From JAAXHH01 sp965225915 (GTDB lineage Bacteria > JAAXHH01), in the NCBI GenBank assembly GCA_965225915.1, contig OZ245326.1, forward strand, positions 2,790,001 through 2,854,000: 64,000 bases of DNA, read 5' to 3'. Shown here piece after piece: positions 1-8,851 of the stretch. Position numbers and translations under genes: made by a program. The notes under the pieces were generated by a model that saw only the letters and a program-made list of their open reading frames with translations, made no database searches and was not told where the DNA came from. Every line of letters begins with the position of its first letter. Position 1 is the stretch's first letter.

Positions 1-657
1 GCCGTGAAACTGGCTCCCTTCGATGGGATGCCCAAGGGTATCGACCGGGCCTCCGACGTGCGGGAGGGCATTGCCTGCATGGAAGCCGTACGTGCTGCGA
101 TCGGCCCGGAAGTGGCCCTGTTGATCGACTGTCACAGCCACTTTACTGCCCGCGGCGGGTGCGAGGTCTTCGATGCCCTGAGAGATCTGGACCTGTACTG
201 GTACGAGGAACCCGTGCCAGACGAAGATCACGATGGATACCGGATCATCCAGGATCATATCGACGTCCCGCTGGCCGGGGGTGAGAGCCTGATGTACCGG
301 GAGGAATTCTGGCCCGTCGTGGACAAAGGACTGATGGATGTCATCATGCCCGACGTGACGATTGTGGGCGGACTGTGGGAGTTGAAGAAGGTCGCCGCCA
401 TGGCGGAAGGCCGGGGGATTCCCACCGCGCCTCACGGACCCTTCGGCCCGTTGACTATTGCGGCGGGCGTTCAGGCTATGGCCGCCCATCCCGGGTTTAA
501 GATCCTGGAATACGCCTGGGGAGAGGTGCCCTGGCGGCACGAACTGATCGTACCGGCGGAAAGGATCGACGGCGGTCGGATCCGAGTTTCAGACCGGCCC
601 GGACTGGGCGTGTCGCTTAACATGGAAGCCATTGAAACGTACCGGGTAGACCGGTAG
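1..657 (+). CDS. Mandelate racemase/enolase-superfamily enzyme, C-terminal part
   Basis: The frame is open at the first base, so this is the C-terminal 218 residues of a longer gene (family members are usually about 370-400 residues). It is the TIM-barrel half of the enolase superfamily. Metal-ligand motifs are visible in order: LLIDCHSHFT, WYEEPVPD and AGGES, followed by MPDVTIVGG and the histidine motif APHGPFGP near the end of the barrel. Such enzymes abstract a proton alpha to a carboxylate and are mostly sugar-acid dehydratases or racemases. The substrate cannot be read from this fragment, and the N-terminal capping domain that sets specificity lies outside the window. Confidence 0.88.
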   Translation, partial: AVKLAPFDGMPKGIDRASDVREGIACMEAVRAAIGPEVALLIDCHSHFTARGGCEVFDALRDLDLYWYEEPVPDEDHDGYRIIQDHIDVPLAGGESLMYREEFWPVVDKGLMDVIMPDVTIVGGLWELKKVAAMAEGRGIPTAPHGPFGPLTIAAGVQAMAAHPGFKILEYAWGEVPWRHELIVPAERIDGGRIRVSDRPGLGVSLNMEAIETYRVDR

Positions 658-677
658 GCAATCTGGACGAACCGCGT

Positions 678-1403
678 CTACTTTGCCGACAAGGCGGCCT
701 TGATCGCAGCCTCGAATCCGTCCTTCGTCTGGTTGTTGACAAACCGCTTGGTTACGGTGCCTTCTCGATCGATCACGAAAGTATGGGGTATGGTCAGTAC
801 GTTGCCGTACGCCTGGTAGGTATTCCGGTCCGATTCCAAGATAGGGTAGGTTACGTTGAGCCTTTCAACGAAGGGTTGCGTGATGGAAAGCCCCTCCTCG
901 TCGAGAGAAAGTCCCAGCACCTCGACACCCTGGTCCTTATAAGTGCCGTAAAGGTCGTTCAGTACCGGCATTTCCACCAGGCAGGGTGGACACCAGGTAG
1001 CCCAGAAGTTCACCACCACCACCTTGCCCTTCAGGTCAGACAGGCTGATCTCGCCCCCGCCCAGCACAGGCAGGTTGAAATCTGGCGCGGCGCTTCCTTC
1101 CTTCAGCATGAGCCGGGCTTCGATGCTTTTCAACTCGGCCACGACGGCCGCCCGGATGCGGGGTACCATGTCGGGGGTTACGCTGATCCCCAGTTCTTTA
1201 TGTATGGCCATGGCCGTTTCCGGCCCGAAATTCGGTTTTCCCGCCTTGGATTCGGAGACCTGCTTCATGATGAAGGCGACGATCTTCTTCTCGTCGTCGG
1301 TTAAGGCCTGCGCGCCCTGATCCGCTGTCTGTGCCACTACTGGCGACAGCATTGCGGCCACGGTAAACATTGCGCATATCATTGTCGTAGATATCCTTCC
1401 CAT
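678..1403 (-). CDS. TlpA-like periplasmic thioredoxin-fold protein
   Basis: A 241-residue protein with a signal peptide (residues 1-25, cut after VVAQ), a helical linker region, and a redoxin/TlpA domain from about residue 105. The active site is CPPC (C138 and C141) in the context NFWATWCPPC, followed by the cis-proline motif IPHTF near the C-terminus. It is expected to act outside the inner membrane as a thiol-disulfide reductant, for example in cytochrome maturation. The start is supported by GGAGG six bases upstream of the ATG. The region at residues 30-100 does not match a domain I know; it may be a small helical cap. It faces the preceding enolase-superfamily gene tail to tail. Confidence 0.88.
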   Translation of the reverse strand: MGRISTTMICAMFTVAAMLSPVVAQTADQGAQALTDDEKKIVAFIMKQVSESKAGKPNFGPETAMAIHKELGISVTPDMVPRIRAAVVAELKSIEARLMLKEGSAAPDFNLPVLGGGEISLSDLKGKVVVVNFWATWCPPCLVEMPVLNDLYGTYKDQGVEVLGLSLDEEGLSITQPFVERLNVTYPILESDRNTYQAYGNVLTIPHTFVIDREGTVTKRFVNNQTKDGFEAAIKAALSAK

Positions 1404-1501
1404 TCCTATCCTCCAGTGCGGTTATCCGCGTTCATATATTAAAAACGAGTCACTCTATCGAGCCGGACATTCTGATGCGACGAAACCCGCGGTTTGGTTT
1501 C

Positions 1502-1846
1502 TCAGGTGTCGCTTTCCGCCTTAGTCGCCTTCTTCAGCAGTTCGTTGAAATCCATCTCGAAATTTGCGAGGTCGCTGCGGTCCACGATCGTGGCGGCCGC
1601 CACACCCACGGCGATGGCCACGGCTTCGCGGATCTCGGCGCCGTCGGCGCCGTACTTCATGGCTTTCTTGAGATGACCTTCCAGACAGTTATGGCATCCC
1701 GCACTCAGCGAAGCGGCTATGGCGATCAGTTCCTTGGTCTTGTTGTCGAGCGCGGTTCCCTGCCGGTATGTTTCCCGGTAGAAATCGAAGTAGATATCCT
1801 TCATGCGTTCTTCCAGCAACTCATATGACCTTAGAACCTTACCCAC
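1502..1846 (-). CDS. Carboxymuconolactone decarboxylase / AhpD-like protein
   Basis: A 114-residue protein of the carboxymuconolactone decarboxylase family. The AhpD-type redox motif is present: S-A-G-C51-H-N-C54 with H58 after it, preceded by a conserved KTKELIAIA helix. Proteins of this size are usually single-domain trimers or hexamers that act as peroxidase partners; true decarboxylases of the family lack the CxxC pair, so a thiol-redox role is more likely. I chose the GTG start at 1846 because GGAGG lies eight bases before it (1855-1859 on the plus strand); a TTG eleven codons further upstream has no such site. Confidence 0.83.
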   Translation of the reverse strand: MGKVLRSYELLEERMKDIYFDFYRETYRQGTALDNKTKELIAIAASLSAGCHNCLEGHLKKAMKYGADGAEIREAVAIAVGVAAATIVDRSDLANFEMDFNELLKKATKAESDT

Positions 1847-2057
1847 GAATCTATCCTCCGAAATACTGCACCAGCGCAAAATGATGTCAATTATGTTTTA
1901 AAACGACCCGGTATCCAACGGTCAGATCTACTCCTGCTTGAGTATTCAAAATCGTGCCGGGGTTATTCAAACTTATACCCGTGCACGGTAGTAGGCATAC
2001 TAAGGTACTTCCGCCTTATGCGCAATCTGATTCTGCGAACCGCCAGGCCTTTCGATG

Positions 2058-3887
2058 TTATACGGGATGGAAATAGAGGTATACTTTCCGCGCCGCGTCC
2101 TTACCCAGCCCCTTGACGGCGGCCAGTTCTTCCTCGGAACAGCGCTTTATTTTCTCCACCGATCCGAGCGCAAGGATCAGTTGTTGTTTTCGCTTCGGTC
2201 CCACCCCGGGTATGTTGTCCAGCTCGGACCGGACCATGCGTCTTCCCCGCTGCTTCCTGTGGAACGTTACGGCGAACCGGTGGGCCTCGTCCCTTGACTG
2301 CATGAGCATTTTCAGGGCAGGAGAAGAACGGGGAATGACGATCGGATCGGAGTGGCCCGGCCGGAAGACTTCCTCCAGTCTCTTCGCCAGGCCGATGACG
2401 GGCAGGTCGACCAGGCCCAGTTCGTTAAGGACCTGCCGGACGCTGGACAGTTGTCCCTTGCCTCCGTCGATGAGCACGAGGTCGGGAATGGGTTTGCCCT
2501 CGTCGAGCAATCGCCGGTAGCGGCGACCGACCACTTCCTGCATCATGGCGAAATCATTGGGGCCGATCACGTCCTTGATCTTGAACTTCCGGTAGTCGGA
2601 CTTGCGGGGGCGCCCGTCCACGAAACAGACCATGGAAGCCACCGGGTCGGAGCCCTGTATGTTGGATATATCGAAGGTTTCGATGCGTCTCGGCGGAACG
2701 GACAGACTGAAAATATCCTGGAGCGCGGCGACCGCGGCGGGCGTACTGCGCCGGACCCTGGATTCGGCCCGCTTCAGCGTGTGGGTGTTCAACTGCAACT
2801 CGGCGTTCTGCACGGCCAGCCGGACCATCGCGGCCTTGTCGCCGCGCCGGGGCACGGCGATGTCGACTTTCGAACCGCGCTTCAGGGTCACCCAGGACCT
2901 GAAAGCTTCGATACCGTCCGGTTCACAGGTGAGGAAGATCTCGTCGGGCCACAATTGCGCGGCGAGGTAATACTGGGTCAGGAAGGCGCCCAGCGTCTCC
3001 GTTTCCGTGGCCTCCTCCGGGGCCGTCAGAAAAAAATGCTCCTTGCCCAGTAGTTTGCCCTCCCGTACCTGCAGAACCGCCCCGCACACGTCGGTTCCGT
3101 TCCGCGCAAGTCCGATGATGTCCCGGTCCACTTCTTTACTCGTGAAGGCGCGCTGCCGGGTGGTCGTATTCTCAATGGCGAGGATCTGATCGCGTATGCG
3201 ACCCGCCAGTTCGAATTGCAGATTTTCCGATGCCTGCGCCATGCGTTCCTTCAACTGTTTCAGAAGGACTTTCGTCTTGCCGGAGAGAAACTGGCACACC
3301 TGCTCGATGATCTCGCTGTACCCTGCCTCGTCGATATGGCCCTTGCACGGCCCTGGGCAGCGGTCGATGTAGTAGTCGAGACAGGGCCGGTCCAATGATG
3401 GCCAGGCCTTGGCGCTCGGGCAGGTGCGCAACGGGAAGACCTTGCGGACCAGGTCGATGGTCCGCCGCATGGCCTTCACGTTGGTGTAGGGACCGAAGTA
3501 CCGGGCCCCGCCTTGCTCGATGTTGCGCGTGACCACGACCCTGGGGAATGCTTCGTCGGTCAACATGATGAAGGGGAACGACTTGTCGTCGCGCAACATC
3601 ACGTTGTACCTGGGCTTGTGTTCCTTGATGAGGTGGTCTTCGAGGAGTAGCGCGTCGGCTTCCGATTCAGTGACCACGTAATCGAAGTCATGAATCCGAC
3701 TGGCCAGGGCGACCGCCTTCGGCTCTGTATGACGGTTTTTCTGAAAATACGAACGGATCCGCTGGCGCAGCACGCGGGTCTTGCCGACATAGATGATGCG
3801 TGACCGGGTGTCTTTCATAAGGTAAACACCCGGTTTGGCAGGCAGCGTCTTTAGTTTTCCTTCGATTTCCGATTGTTGAACAGCCAT
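2058..3887 (-). CDS. uvrC: Excinuclease ABC subunit C
   Basis: A 609-residue, full-length UvrC, the endonuclease that makes both incisions in nucleotide excision repair after UvrAB marks the lesion. An N-terminal GIY-YIG nuclease domain (about residues 14-95) carries GVYLM and IIYVGK motifs. Next come a cysteine-bearing linker (CPGPCKGHI), a UVR motif near residue 200, the RNase H-like C-terminal nuclease (ETFDISNIQG, LVLIDGGKGQL) and tandem helix-hairpin-helix motifs ending in NIPGVGPKRKQQL and VKGLGKDAARKVY. It is transcribed away from rpsT and no partner uvr gene is present here. Confidence 0.97.
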   Translation of the reverse strand: MAVQQSEIEGKLKTLPAKPGVYLMKDTRSRIIYVGKTRVLRQRIRSYFQKNRHTEPKAVALASRIHDFDYVVTESEADALLLEDHLIKEHKPRYNVMLRDDKSFPFIMLTDEAFPRVVVTRNIEQGGARYFGPYTNVKAMRRTIDLVRKVFPLRTCPSAKAWPSLDRPCLDYYIDRCPGPCKGHIDEAGYSEIIEQVCQFLSGKTKVLLKQLKERMAQASENLQFELAGRIRDQILAIENTTTRQRAFTSKEVDRDIIGLARNGTDVCGAVLQVREGKLLGKEHFFLTAPEEATETETLGAFLTQYYLAAQLWPDEIFLTCEPDGIEAFRSWVTLKRGSKVDIAVPRRGDKAAMVRLAVQNAELQLNTHTLKRAESRVRRSTPAAVAALQDIFSLSVPPRRIETFDISNIQGSDPVASMVCFVDGRPRKSDYRKFKIKDVIGPNDFAMMQEVVGRRYRRLLDEGKPIPDLVLIDGGKGQLSSVRQVLNELGLVDLPVIGLAKRLEEVFRPGHSDPIVIPRSSPALKMLMQSRDEAHRFAVTFHRKQRGRRMVRSELDNIPGVGPKRKQQLILALGSVEKIKRCSEEELAAVKGLGKDAARKVYLYFHPV

Positions 3888-3962
3888 GGAAAGGGTCGCC
3901 TGATCTTTCGATTACGGGTGGATCTATGACTTGGCGATCGTGCCTACGGGGTCATTTAATGC

Positions 3963-3991
3963 TTGACACAGGGTGGCCAGGCCGGTAATTT
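3963..3991 (+). promoter_or_regulatory. Candidate sigma-70 promoter of rpsT
   Basis: A perfect -35 box TTGACA (3963-3968) is followed by a 17-base spacer and TAATTT (3986-3991) as -10. It lies about 90 bases before the rpsT start and points toward it. The fit to the vegetative consensus and the correct spacing make this one of the better promoter candidates in the window. Confidence 0.65.
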
Positions 3992-4083
3992 AAAACTGGT
4001 TTGCTACGAACCGTTCAACAAGCCATAATCGATCTACACCCCATGCGGTTTTTTAGCGTTAAAAAGCATAAAGGGAGTAAAAA

Positions 4084-4329
4084 TTGCCGACCCTCGTTTC
4101 ATCCAAAAAGCGTTTACGTCAGGAAGGTGTGCGTCAGCAGCGTAACGCCACAGTCAAATCCGCTCTCCGAACCACCATCAAACGCCTGCGCGAAAATACG
4201 GACGCCGACGCGGCGCCCGGACTCGTGAGCCAGGCGTATTCCAAGCTGGATAAAGCCGTCAAGCGCGGCGTGATGCACCGGCGGACCGCCGCCCGCATGA
4301 AATCCAGGTTGACAAAACAGGCAAATTAA
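4084..4329 (+). CDS. rpsT: 30S ribosomal protein S20
   Basis: An 81-residue, very basic helical protein matching ribosomal protein S20 over its full length: the N-terminal SSKKRLRQEGVRQQRN stretch, KSALRTTIKRLRE, and a C-terminal KAVKRGVMHRRTAARMKSRL segment that contacts 16S rRNA. It starts with TTG, seven bases after GGGAG; translation from a non-ATG codon is common for S20 and contributes to autoregulation in Escherichia coli. It is monocistronic here, between its own promoter and a hairpin at its stop codon. Confidence 0.95.
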   Translation: MPTLVSSKKRLRQEGVRQQRNATVKSALRTTIKRLRENTDADAAPGLVSQAYSKLDKAVKRGVMHRRTAARMKSRLTKQAN

Positions 4330-4337
4330 GCCTGTTT
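4315..4337. terminator. Hairpin overlapping the rpsT stop codon
   Basis: AAACAGGC (4315-4322) pairs perfectly with GCCTGTTT (4330-4337) around a seven-base loop that contains the TAA stop. On the plus strand the stem ends in TTT but there is no long U tract. It lies between the convergent rpsT and pyrG genes and could serve both as a weak terminator. Confidence 0.45.
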
Positions 4338-4370
4338 CCGGTCCCGGCCGTACGCGTGATCCACACCCCT

Positions 4371-6152
4371 CTAATCGGCCTGCACCGCTACCCGCCGGTT
4401 TTCCACTGAATTCGCGTGATTTAACGCTGCCTGTACAAATCCCCTGAATAAAGGGTGGGGTCTGTACGGACGGCTGGTCAACTCGGGGTGGAACTGTGTT
4501 CCTACGAAGAAGGGGTGCGCGGGGATTTCCAGGATCTGCATGATCAACTCGTCGGGCGTCATGCCGGAGAACACCATGCCCTGCTGCTCGATGACTTCTC
4601 TGTACTGATTATTGAACTCGTAGCGGTGGCGGAATCGTTCAACCACCGAATCGGACCCGAAGCAGCGGTGGGCTATTGTGCCCGCCTTCACCTTAACCTC
4701 GTGTCCTCCCAGACGCATCGTGCCTCCCATGCCGGCCAGTTGGCGCTGGTCGGGCAGCAGGTAGATGACCGGCGTTTCAGTCTCCGCTTCGAATTCCGCG
4801 TGGGCGGCTTCGCGCAATCCGCACTGGTTCCGCGCGAACTCAACCACGGCCAGCTGGAACCCGTAGCACAGTCCCAGGAACGGAAGACCGTTCTCCCTGG
4901 CGTACTGAATGAACCGGATCTTTCCCTCGGTGCCCCGCTCGCCGAAGCCGCCTGGTACGATGACACCTGAAATCCCTTCGAACATCCCTTCGTCCAGTGG
5001 ACGGTCGCCTGAGAAATCGGTCGTATCTATCCATTCTGTAGCGATCTCCACACCCACGCTGACCTTGCTGTGGTCCAGGGCGTTGAGAATGCTCACGTAG
5101 GAATCGTGCAGGGCCGTGTACTTTCCGGTTATGGCGATACGTATTTCCGGATGTGATTTCGCCAGGTAATTGAGGAAAATATCGAAAATCTGAGGCCGCT
5201 GGTCTGACCGCTGCGGCAGGTTCACATTCAGCTTGTCGGCGACGATCTGTACCGTTTTCTGATGGTCGAGCAGGGTCGGGACCCGGTAGATTGAATCCGT
5301 ATCCGGACTGCTGACCACGTGGTCCTCGGCGATGTTGCAGAAGAGGCTGATCTTCTGGCGAACGCTCTTGTTCAGCGGTATGGCCGAACGACATACTATG
5401 AGATCAGGCTGTATGCCTTGCTGAAGCAGCGCCTTGACGCTATGCTGGGTGGGCTTGGTCTTCAGTTCACCGGCCGACTCGTTATAGGGCACCTGCGTGA
5501 CGTGCGCGGACAGGACATTGTCCCGTCCCTCGTCGTAGAGCATCTCCCGGGCGGCCTCGATGAAGTGGATGTTCTCGATATCGCCCACGGTGCCCCCGAT
5601 CTCGACGACCAGGATGTCGTAGGGTCCCTCGTGGGCCTTGGTGCGCATCAGGTTCTTGATCTCGCCCGTCACGTGGGGCACGACCTGCACGTCCCGGCCC
5701 AGGTACTCGCCCCGGCGTTCCTTGTCAAGGATAATGCGGTACACCTTGCCGGAGGTGATGTAGTTGTTCCGATTCAGATTATCGTCGAGGAAGCGCTCGT
5801 AGGTACCCAGGTCCATGTCGCACTCGGTTCCGTCTTCAAGCACGAACACCTCACCATGCCGGTAGGGGTTGATGGTGCCGGCGTCCTGGTTCAGGTAGCC
5901 GTCCATCTTGATCTGAGACACCGTGAAGCCGTAATGCTTGAGCAGATGTCCGAGCGAAGCGCTGAAGACGCCTTTGCCCACGCCGGACATTACGCCGCCG
6001 GTAACGAAGATGTACTTGGTCCGGCCGATGCGGTAGTCGGTGGGAAAGAACTCGATGGCCTCGGAATCGACCGTCTTGGTCCGGTGCGCGTCCAGATCGA
6101 CGCCGTCAAAAAACACCTCATCACTATAGTCTTTGGCGCCGGCCAACGACAT
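4371..6152 (-). CDS. pyrG: CTP synthase, divergent form with N-terminal extension
   Basis: A 593-residue glutamine-dependent CTP synthase (UTP + ATP + glutamine to CTP), the last step of pyrimidine nucleotide synthesis. The amidoligase domain starts only at residue 47 (YIFVTGGV), so there is an extra acidic N-terminal segment of about 45 residues; E. coli PyrG is 545 residues. The glutamine amidotransferase domain has PGGFG (near 400), nucleophile C429 in GLCYGF, and GTQFHPE near the end. The usual P-loop region VSSLGKG reads MSGVGKG, and KLDPYIN reads KMDGYLN, so this is a divergent lineage, but the catalytic residues are kept. It lies alone, convergent with rpsT. Confidence 0.94.
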   Translation of the reverse strand: MSLAGAKDYSDEVFFDGVDLDAHRTKTVDSEAIEFFPTDYRIGRTKYIFVTGGVMSGVGKGVFSASLGHLLKHYGFTVSQIKMDGYLNQDAGTINPYRHGEVFVLEDGTECDMDLGTYERFLDDNLNRNNYITSGKVYRIILDKERRGEYLGRDVQVVPHVTGEIKNLMRTKAHEGPYDILVVEIGGTVGDIENIHFIEAAREMLYDEGRDNVLSAHVTQVPYNESAGELKTKPTQHSVKALLQQGIQPDLIVCRSAIPLNKSVRQKISLFCNIAEDHVVSSPDTDSIYRVPTLLDHQKTVQIVADKLNVNLPQRSDQRPQIFDIFLNYLAKSHPEIRIAITGKYTALHDSYVSILNALDHSKVSVGVEIATEWIDTTDFSGDRPLDEGMFEGISGVIVPGGFGERGTEGKIRFIQYARENGLPFLGLCYGFQLAVVEFARNQCGLREAAHAEFEAETETPVIYLLPDQRQLAGMGGTMRLGGHEVKVKAGTIAHRCFGSDSVVERFRHRYEFNNQYREVIEQQGMVFSGMTPDELIMQILEIPAHPFFVGTQFHPELTSRPYRPHPLFRGFVQAALNHANSVENRRVAVQAD

Positions 6153-6320
6153 GCTCCTTTTTCGCGATCCCGGTTTGTTTGTTGTCGATCCTAAGATAGG
6201 GCGGGGTAGGTATCATCGCAATACAATTATGAGTTGATTATTCATGAATCTCCTGGATGCTTAGCCGCGTGGTTGGCGGGATCCAATCTTTGCGTGATGG
6301 AAGGGCGATAGTTTATATAG

Positions 6321-6348
6321 TTTACAATTAAAGATATCTATTTACGAT
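6321..6348 (+). promoter_or_regulatory. Candidate promoter of the Ig/LRR lipoprotein gene
   Basis: TTTACA (6321-6326), a 16-base spacer and TACGAT (6343-6348) lie in an AT-rich patch 54 bases before the lipoprotein start. The fit is moderate. Confidence 0.4.
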
Positions 6349-6401
6349 ATTCACCTGTGCACTTACCTTACGATGCACACGTATACATCATGGAGTTGCG
6401 C

Positions 6402-8795
6402 ATGATCTTCAGTGCCAGAAACTATTTACCGTTGGCTTTGTGTATCGTACTTGCATCGATCGCCTCTTGCGGCAAAGACAGTCCCACGCAACCTGTTCCG
6501 CAAACCCCTGCGCGCATCACGCTCTCCGTGAACGAGGCGACCCTGACCTCGGTAGGCCAGACCATACAACTGACCGCCTCGGTACTGGATCAGGAAAGCA
6601 AGGTCATTACGGGTGCGGTCGTGACCTGGACGAGCAGTAACCCATCTGTGGTGAAAGTGGACGCCGAGGGACTGGCGACCGCCCTCACTAACGGTAATGT
6701 TCAGATTACGGCGGCTTCAGGTGGCGTGTCCACCAGCGCGAGCATCATCGTTGCGCAGGCCTCCAGTCGGATCGAGGTCATGCCATCGTCGTCGACCCTT
6801 AGTGCGATCGGCGAAACTGTACAACTTACCTATACCGTCTACGATAGCAATGGAGAGCCAATCCCTGGGGCTGGCGTGTCGTGGTCCAGCGGCGACGTTT
6901 CAGTGGCGTCGGTCTCCGCCAACGGCCTGGTGACCGCGGTGGGGAACGGCAATACCCAGGTGACCGCAACATCCGGAAGTATAACCGCAAGCGCAACTGT
7001 CACGGTGGCCCAATCCGCGGGCGGGATCCTGATTTCTTCGATGACGGCGACCCTGAACGCATTGGGCGAAACGGTACAGTTGTCTGCGACTGTTCTGGAC
7101 GCAAACGGTCAGCCGATACCTGGCGCCGAGGTGACTTGGACGAGTAGCGACCTTGCCGTCGCCCTGGTTGACAGAGCTGGCTTGGTAACCGCCCGTGGAA
7201 ATGGCGTTGCGCAAATCACCGCTAGATCGGGCGGTGTAACACAAAGCATGACGATCATCGTTTCGCAGTCGGCCGGCAACCTGACGATCGAACCCTCCTC
7301 GGCGACCCTGAGTGCAATCGGAGAAACGGTTCAACTTTCGGCGACCGTATACGACGCGAACAACGACCTGATATCCGATGCAGAGGTGTCATGGTCGAGT
7401 AACAACCCGGGGATTGTCACTGTTACAAGCAACGGCCTGGTAATGGCAGTTGGCAACGGATCGACCGAGATCACGGCGGAATCGGGTGGCGCATCCGCAA
7501 GGGTCATGGTCACGGTTACACAGTCTGTTGGCCGCATTTCGCTCACACCGTCCGTCGCAACGCTCTCCGCATTAGATGAAACAGTTCAGTTGTCAGCCAA
7601 GATCTTCGATACCAATGATCAGGAAATACCAGGGGCTTCCGTTATGTGGTCTAGCAGTGAAACGACAGTTGCCAGGGTAAACCTCGACGGTCTCGTGACG
7701 GCGGTTGGAAACGGGTCAGCCGATATCACCGCAGTGGCGGGGACCGTATCCGAAAACGTCACGGTAAAGGTCAATCAGAAAGCGGCTGACATCGACCTTT
7801 CTCCGGCATCGGCTACACTCACTACAACGGGTGGGACGGTTCGGATATCTGCAACGGTACGCGACGCCAACAGCCGGATCATAACCAACGCGTCGGTCAA
7901 CTGGTCCAGTAGCAATGTGTCTGTAGCCACGGTGAGCAGTTCGGGCGTGGTGCGGGCCGTGGCAAACGGTAATGTGCGAATTCAGGCTACTTCTGGCAGC
8001 GTGTCGAAGTCGATTTCCGTGACGGTAGAAATAGACTATACGGCATACGAACGGAATATCCTGGTGCAGTTTTACAACTCTACGGACGGACCGAACTGGA
8101 CGAACAATACAAACTGGTTGAGTGATCTTCCGTTGGACGAATGGAATGGTATACGATTAAACGCTGATAGGCGAGTCGTTTCTATTTACCTTGGGAGTAA
8201 CGGATTGAACGGAACCATTCCGAGTTCAATCGGACAACTGACTGAGCTTGGAACATTATGGCTTAACGGCAACCAATTGACCGGTGCAATCCCGATTTCA
8301 ATAGGAAATCTATCTAAATTGGATGATTTGGATTTAAGTTCGAACCAGCTGACGGGCAATATCCCTTCTTCATTTGGTAACCTGGACAATCTGGTCGAAC
8401 TGCTTCTTCAGACGAATCAGTTGACGGGCACCATTCCATCGTCGTTCGGACGGATGTCCAAACTTGGTTTGTTGGAGTTGGACAACAACCAACTGACGGG
8501 CAATATTCCATCGTCCATGAGTCAAGGTAGAATAGCATTTCTATCCGTGGGTAACAACATGTTGTCCGGTCCCTTTCCATCTTTTCTTGGTCGACACAGG
8601 TGGCTACAGGAACTTAACCTTCGACTAAACGAAGACCTGACCGGACCACTACCGCTTGGGCTTGCTATTACTGCAGTCATCCCTCACCTTAGAGCATTAG
8701 ACGTCAGCGGAACACAGTTGTGCGCTCCGGCAGAAGAAGCCTTTCAGACCTGGTTGAGTACAATCGACTTCCGAGGGAACGACTGTTCCCCCTAG
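6402..8795 (+). CDS. Surface lipoprotein: six Ig-like (Big2) repeats plus plant-type leucine-rich repeats
   Basis: A 797-residue predicted lipoprotein. The start at 6402 is set by GGAG six bases upstream; an in-frame ATG at 6357 lacks this. A hydrophobic signal peptide ends at a lipobox-like IASC with C23. Residues about 37-545 are six tandem bacterial Ig-like group 2 domains of about 85 residues, each with recurring ATLSAIGETVQLSATV, VTWSSS and GLVTAVGNG blocks. Residues about 560-790 form leucine-rich repeats of the plant-type pattern, LxxLxLxxNxLTGxIPSS. Both modules are typical of adhesion or ligand binding at the cell surface; no catalytic motif is visible. The LRR part is clearly more AT-rich than flanking genes, which suggests separate acquisition. 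The ligand is unknown. Confidence 0.85.
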   Translation: MIFSARNYLPLALCIVLASIASCGKDSPTQPVPQTPARITLSVNEATLTSVGQTIQLTASVLDQESKVITGAVVTWTSSNPSVVKVDAEGLATALTNGNVQITAASGGVSTSASIIVAQASSRIEVMPSSSTLSAIGETVQLTYTVYDSNGEPIPGAGVSWSSGDVSVASVSANGLVTAVGNGNTQVTATSGSITASATVTVAQSAGGILISSMTATLNALGETVQLSATVLDANGQPIPGAEVTWTSSDLAVALVDRAGLVTARGNGVAQITARSGGVTQSMTIIVSQSAGNLTIEPSSATLSAIGETVQLSATVYDANNDLISDAEVSWSSNNPGIVTVTSNGLVMAVGNGSTEITAESGGASARVMVTVTQSVGRISLTPSVATLSALDETVQLSAKIFDTNDQEIPGASVMWSSSETTVARVNLDGLVTAVGNGSADITAVAGTVSENVTVKVNQKAADIDLSPASATLTTTGGTVRISATVRDANSRIITNASVNWSSSNVSVATVSSSGVVRAVANGNVRIQATSGSVSKSISVTVEIDYTAYERNILVQFYNSTDGPNWTNNTNWLSDLPLDEWNGIRLNADRRVVSIYLGSNGLNGTIPSSIGQLTELGTLWLNGNQLTGAIPISIGNLSKLDDLDLSSNQLTGNIPSSFGNLDNLVELLLQTNQLTGTIPSSFGRMSKLGLLELDNNQLTGNIPSSMSQGRIAFLSVGNNMLSGPFPSFLGRHRWLQELNLRLNEDLTGPLPLGLAITAVIPHLRALDVSGTQLCAPAEEAFQTWLSTIDFRGNDCSP
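6510..8037 (+). repeat. Six tandem ~255-bp coding repeats (Ig-like domains)
   Basis: Six diverged copies of a 255-258 base unit, each encoding one Ig-like domain; the second starts at 6768. Copies 2-4 share the longest identical stretches at protein level (for example SATLSAIGETVQLSATV), which suggests that they arose most recently by unequal recombination. Confidence 0.85.
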
Positions 8796-8851
8796 TATGA
8801 GCTCAGTCACGAGAGCGTTTGTATTGCAGAATCCAACGGCAAAGTCTTACT

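Noticed and set aside
6357..6401. Upstream ATGs for the Ig/LRR lipoprotein
   Set aside because: They would add a polar stretch before the signal peptide and lack the GGAG site seen before 6402.
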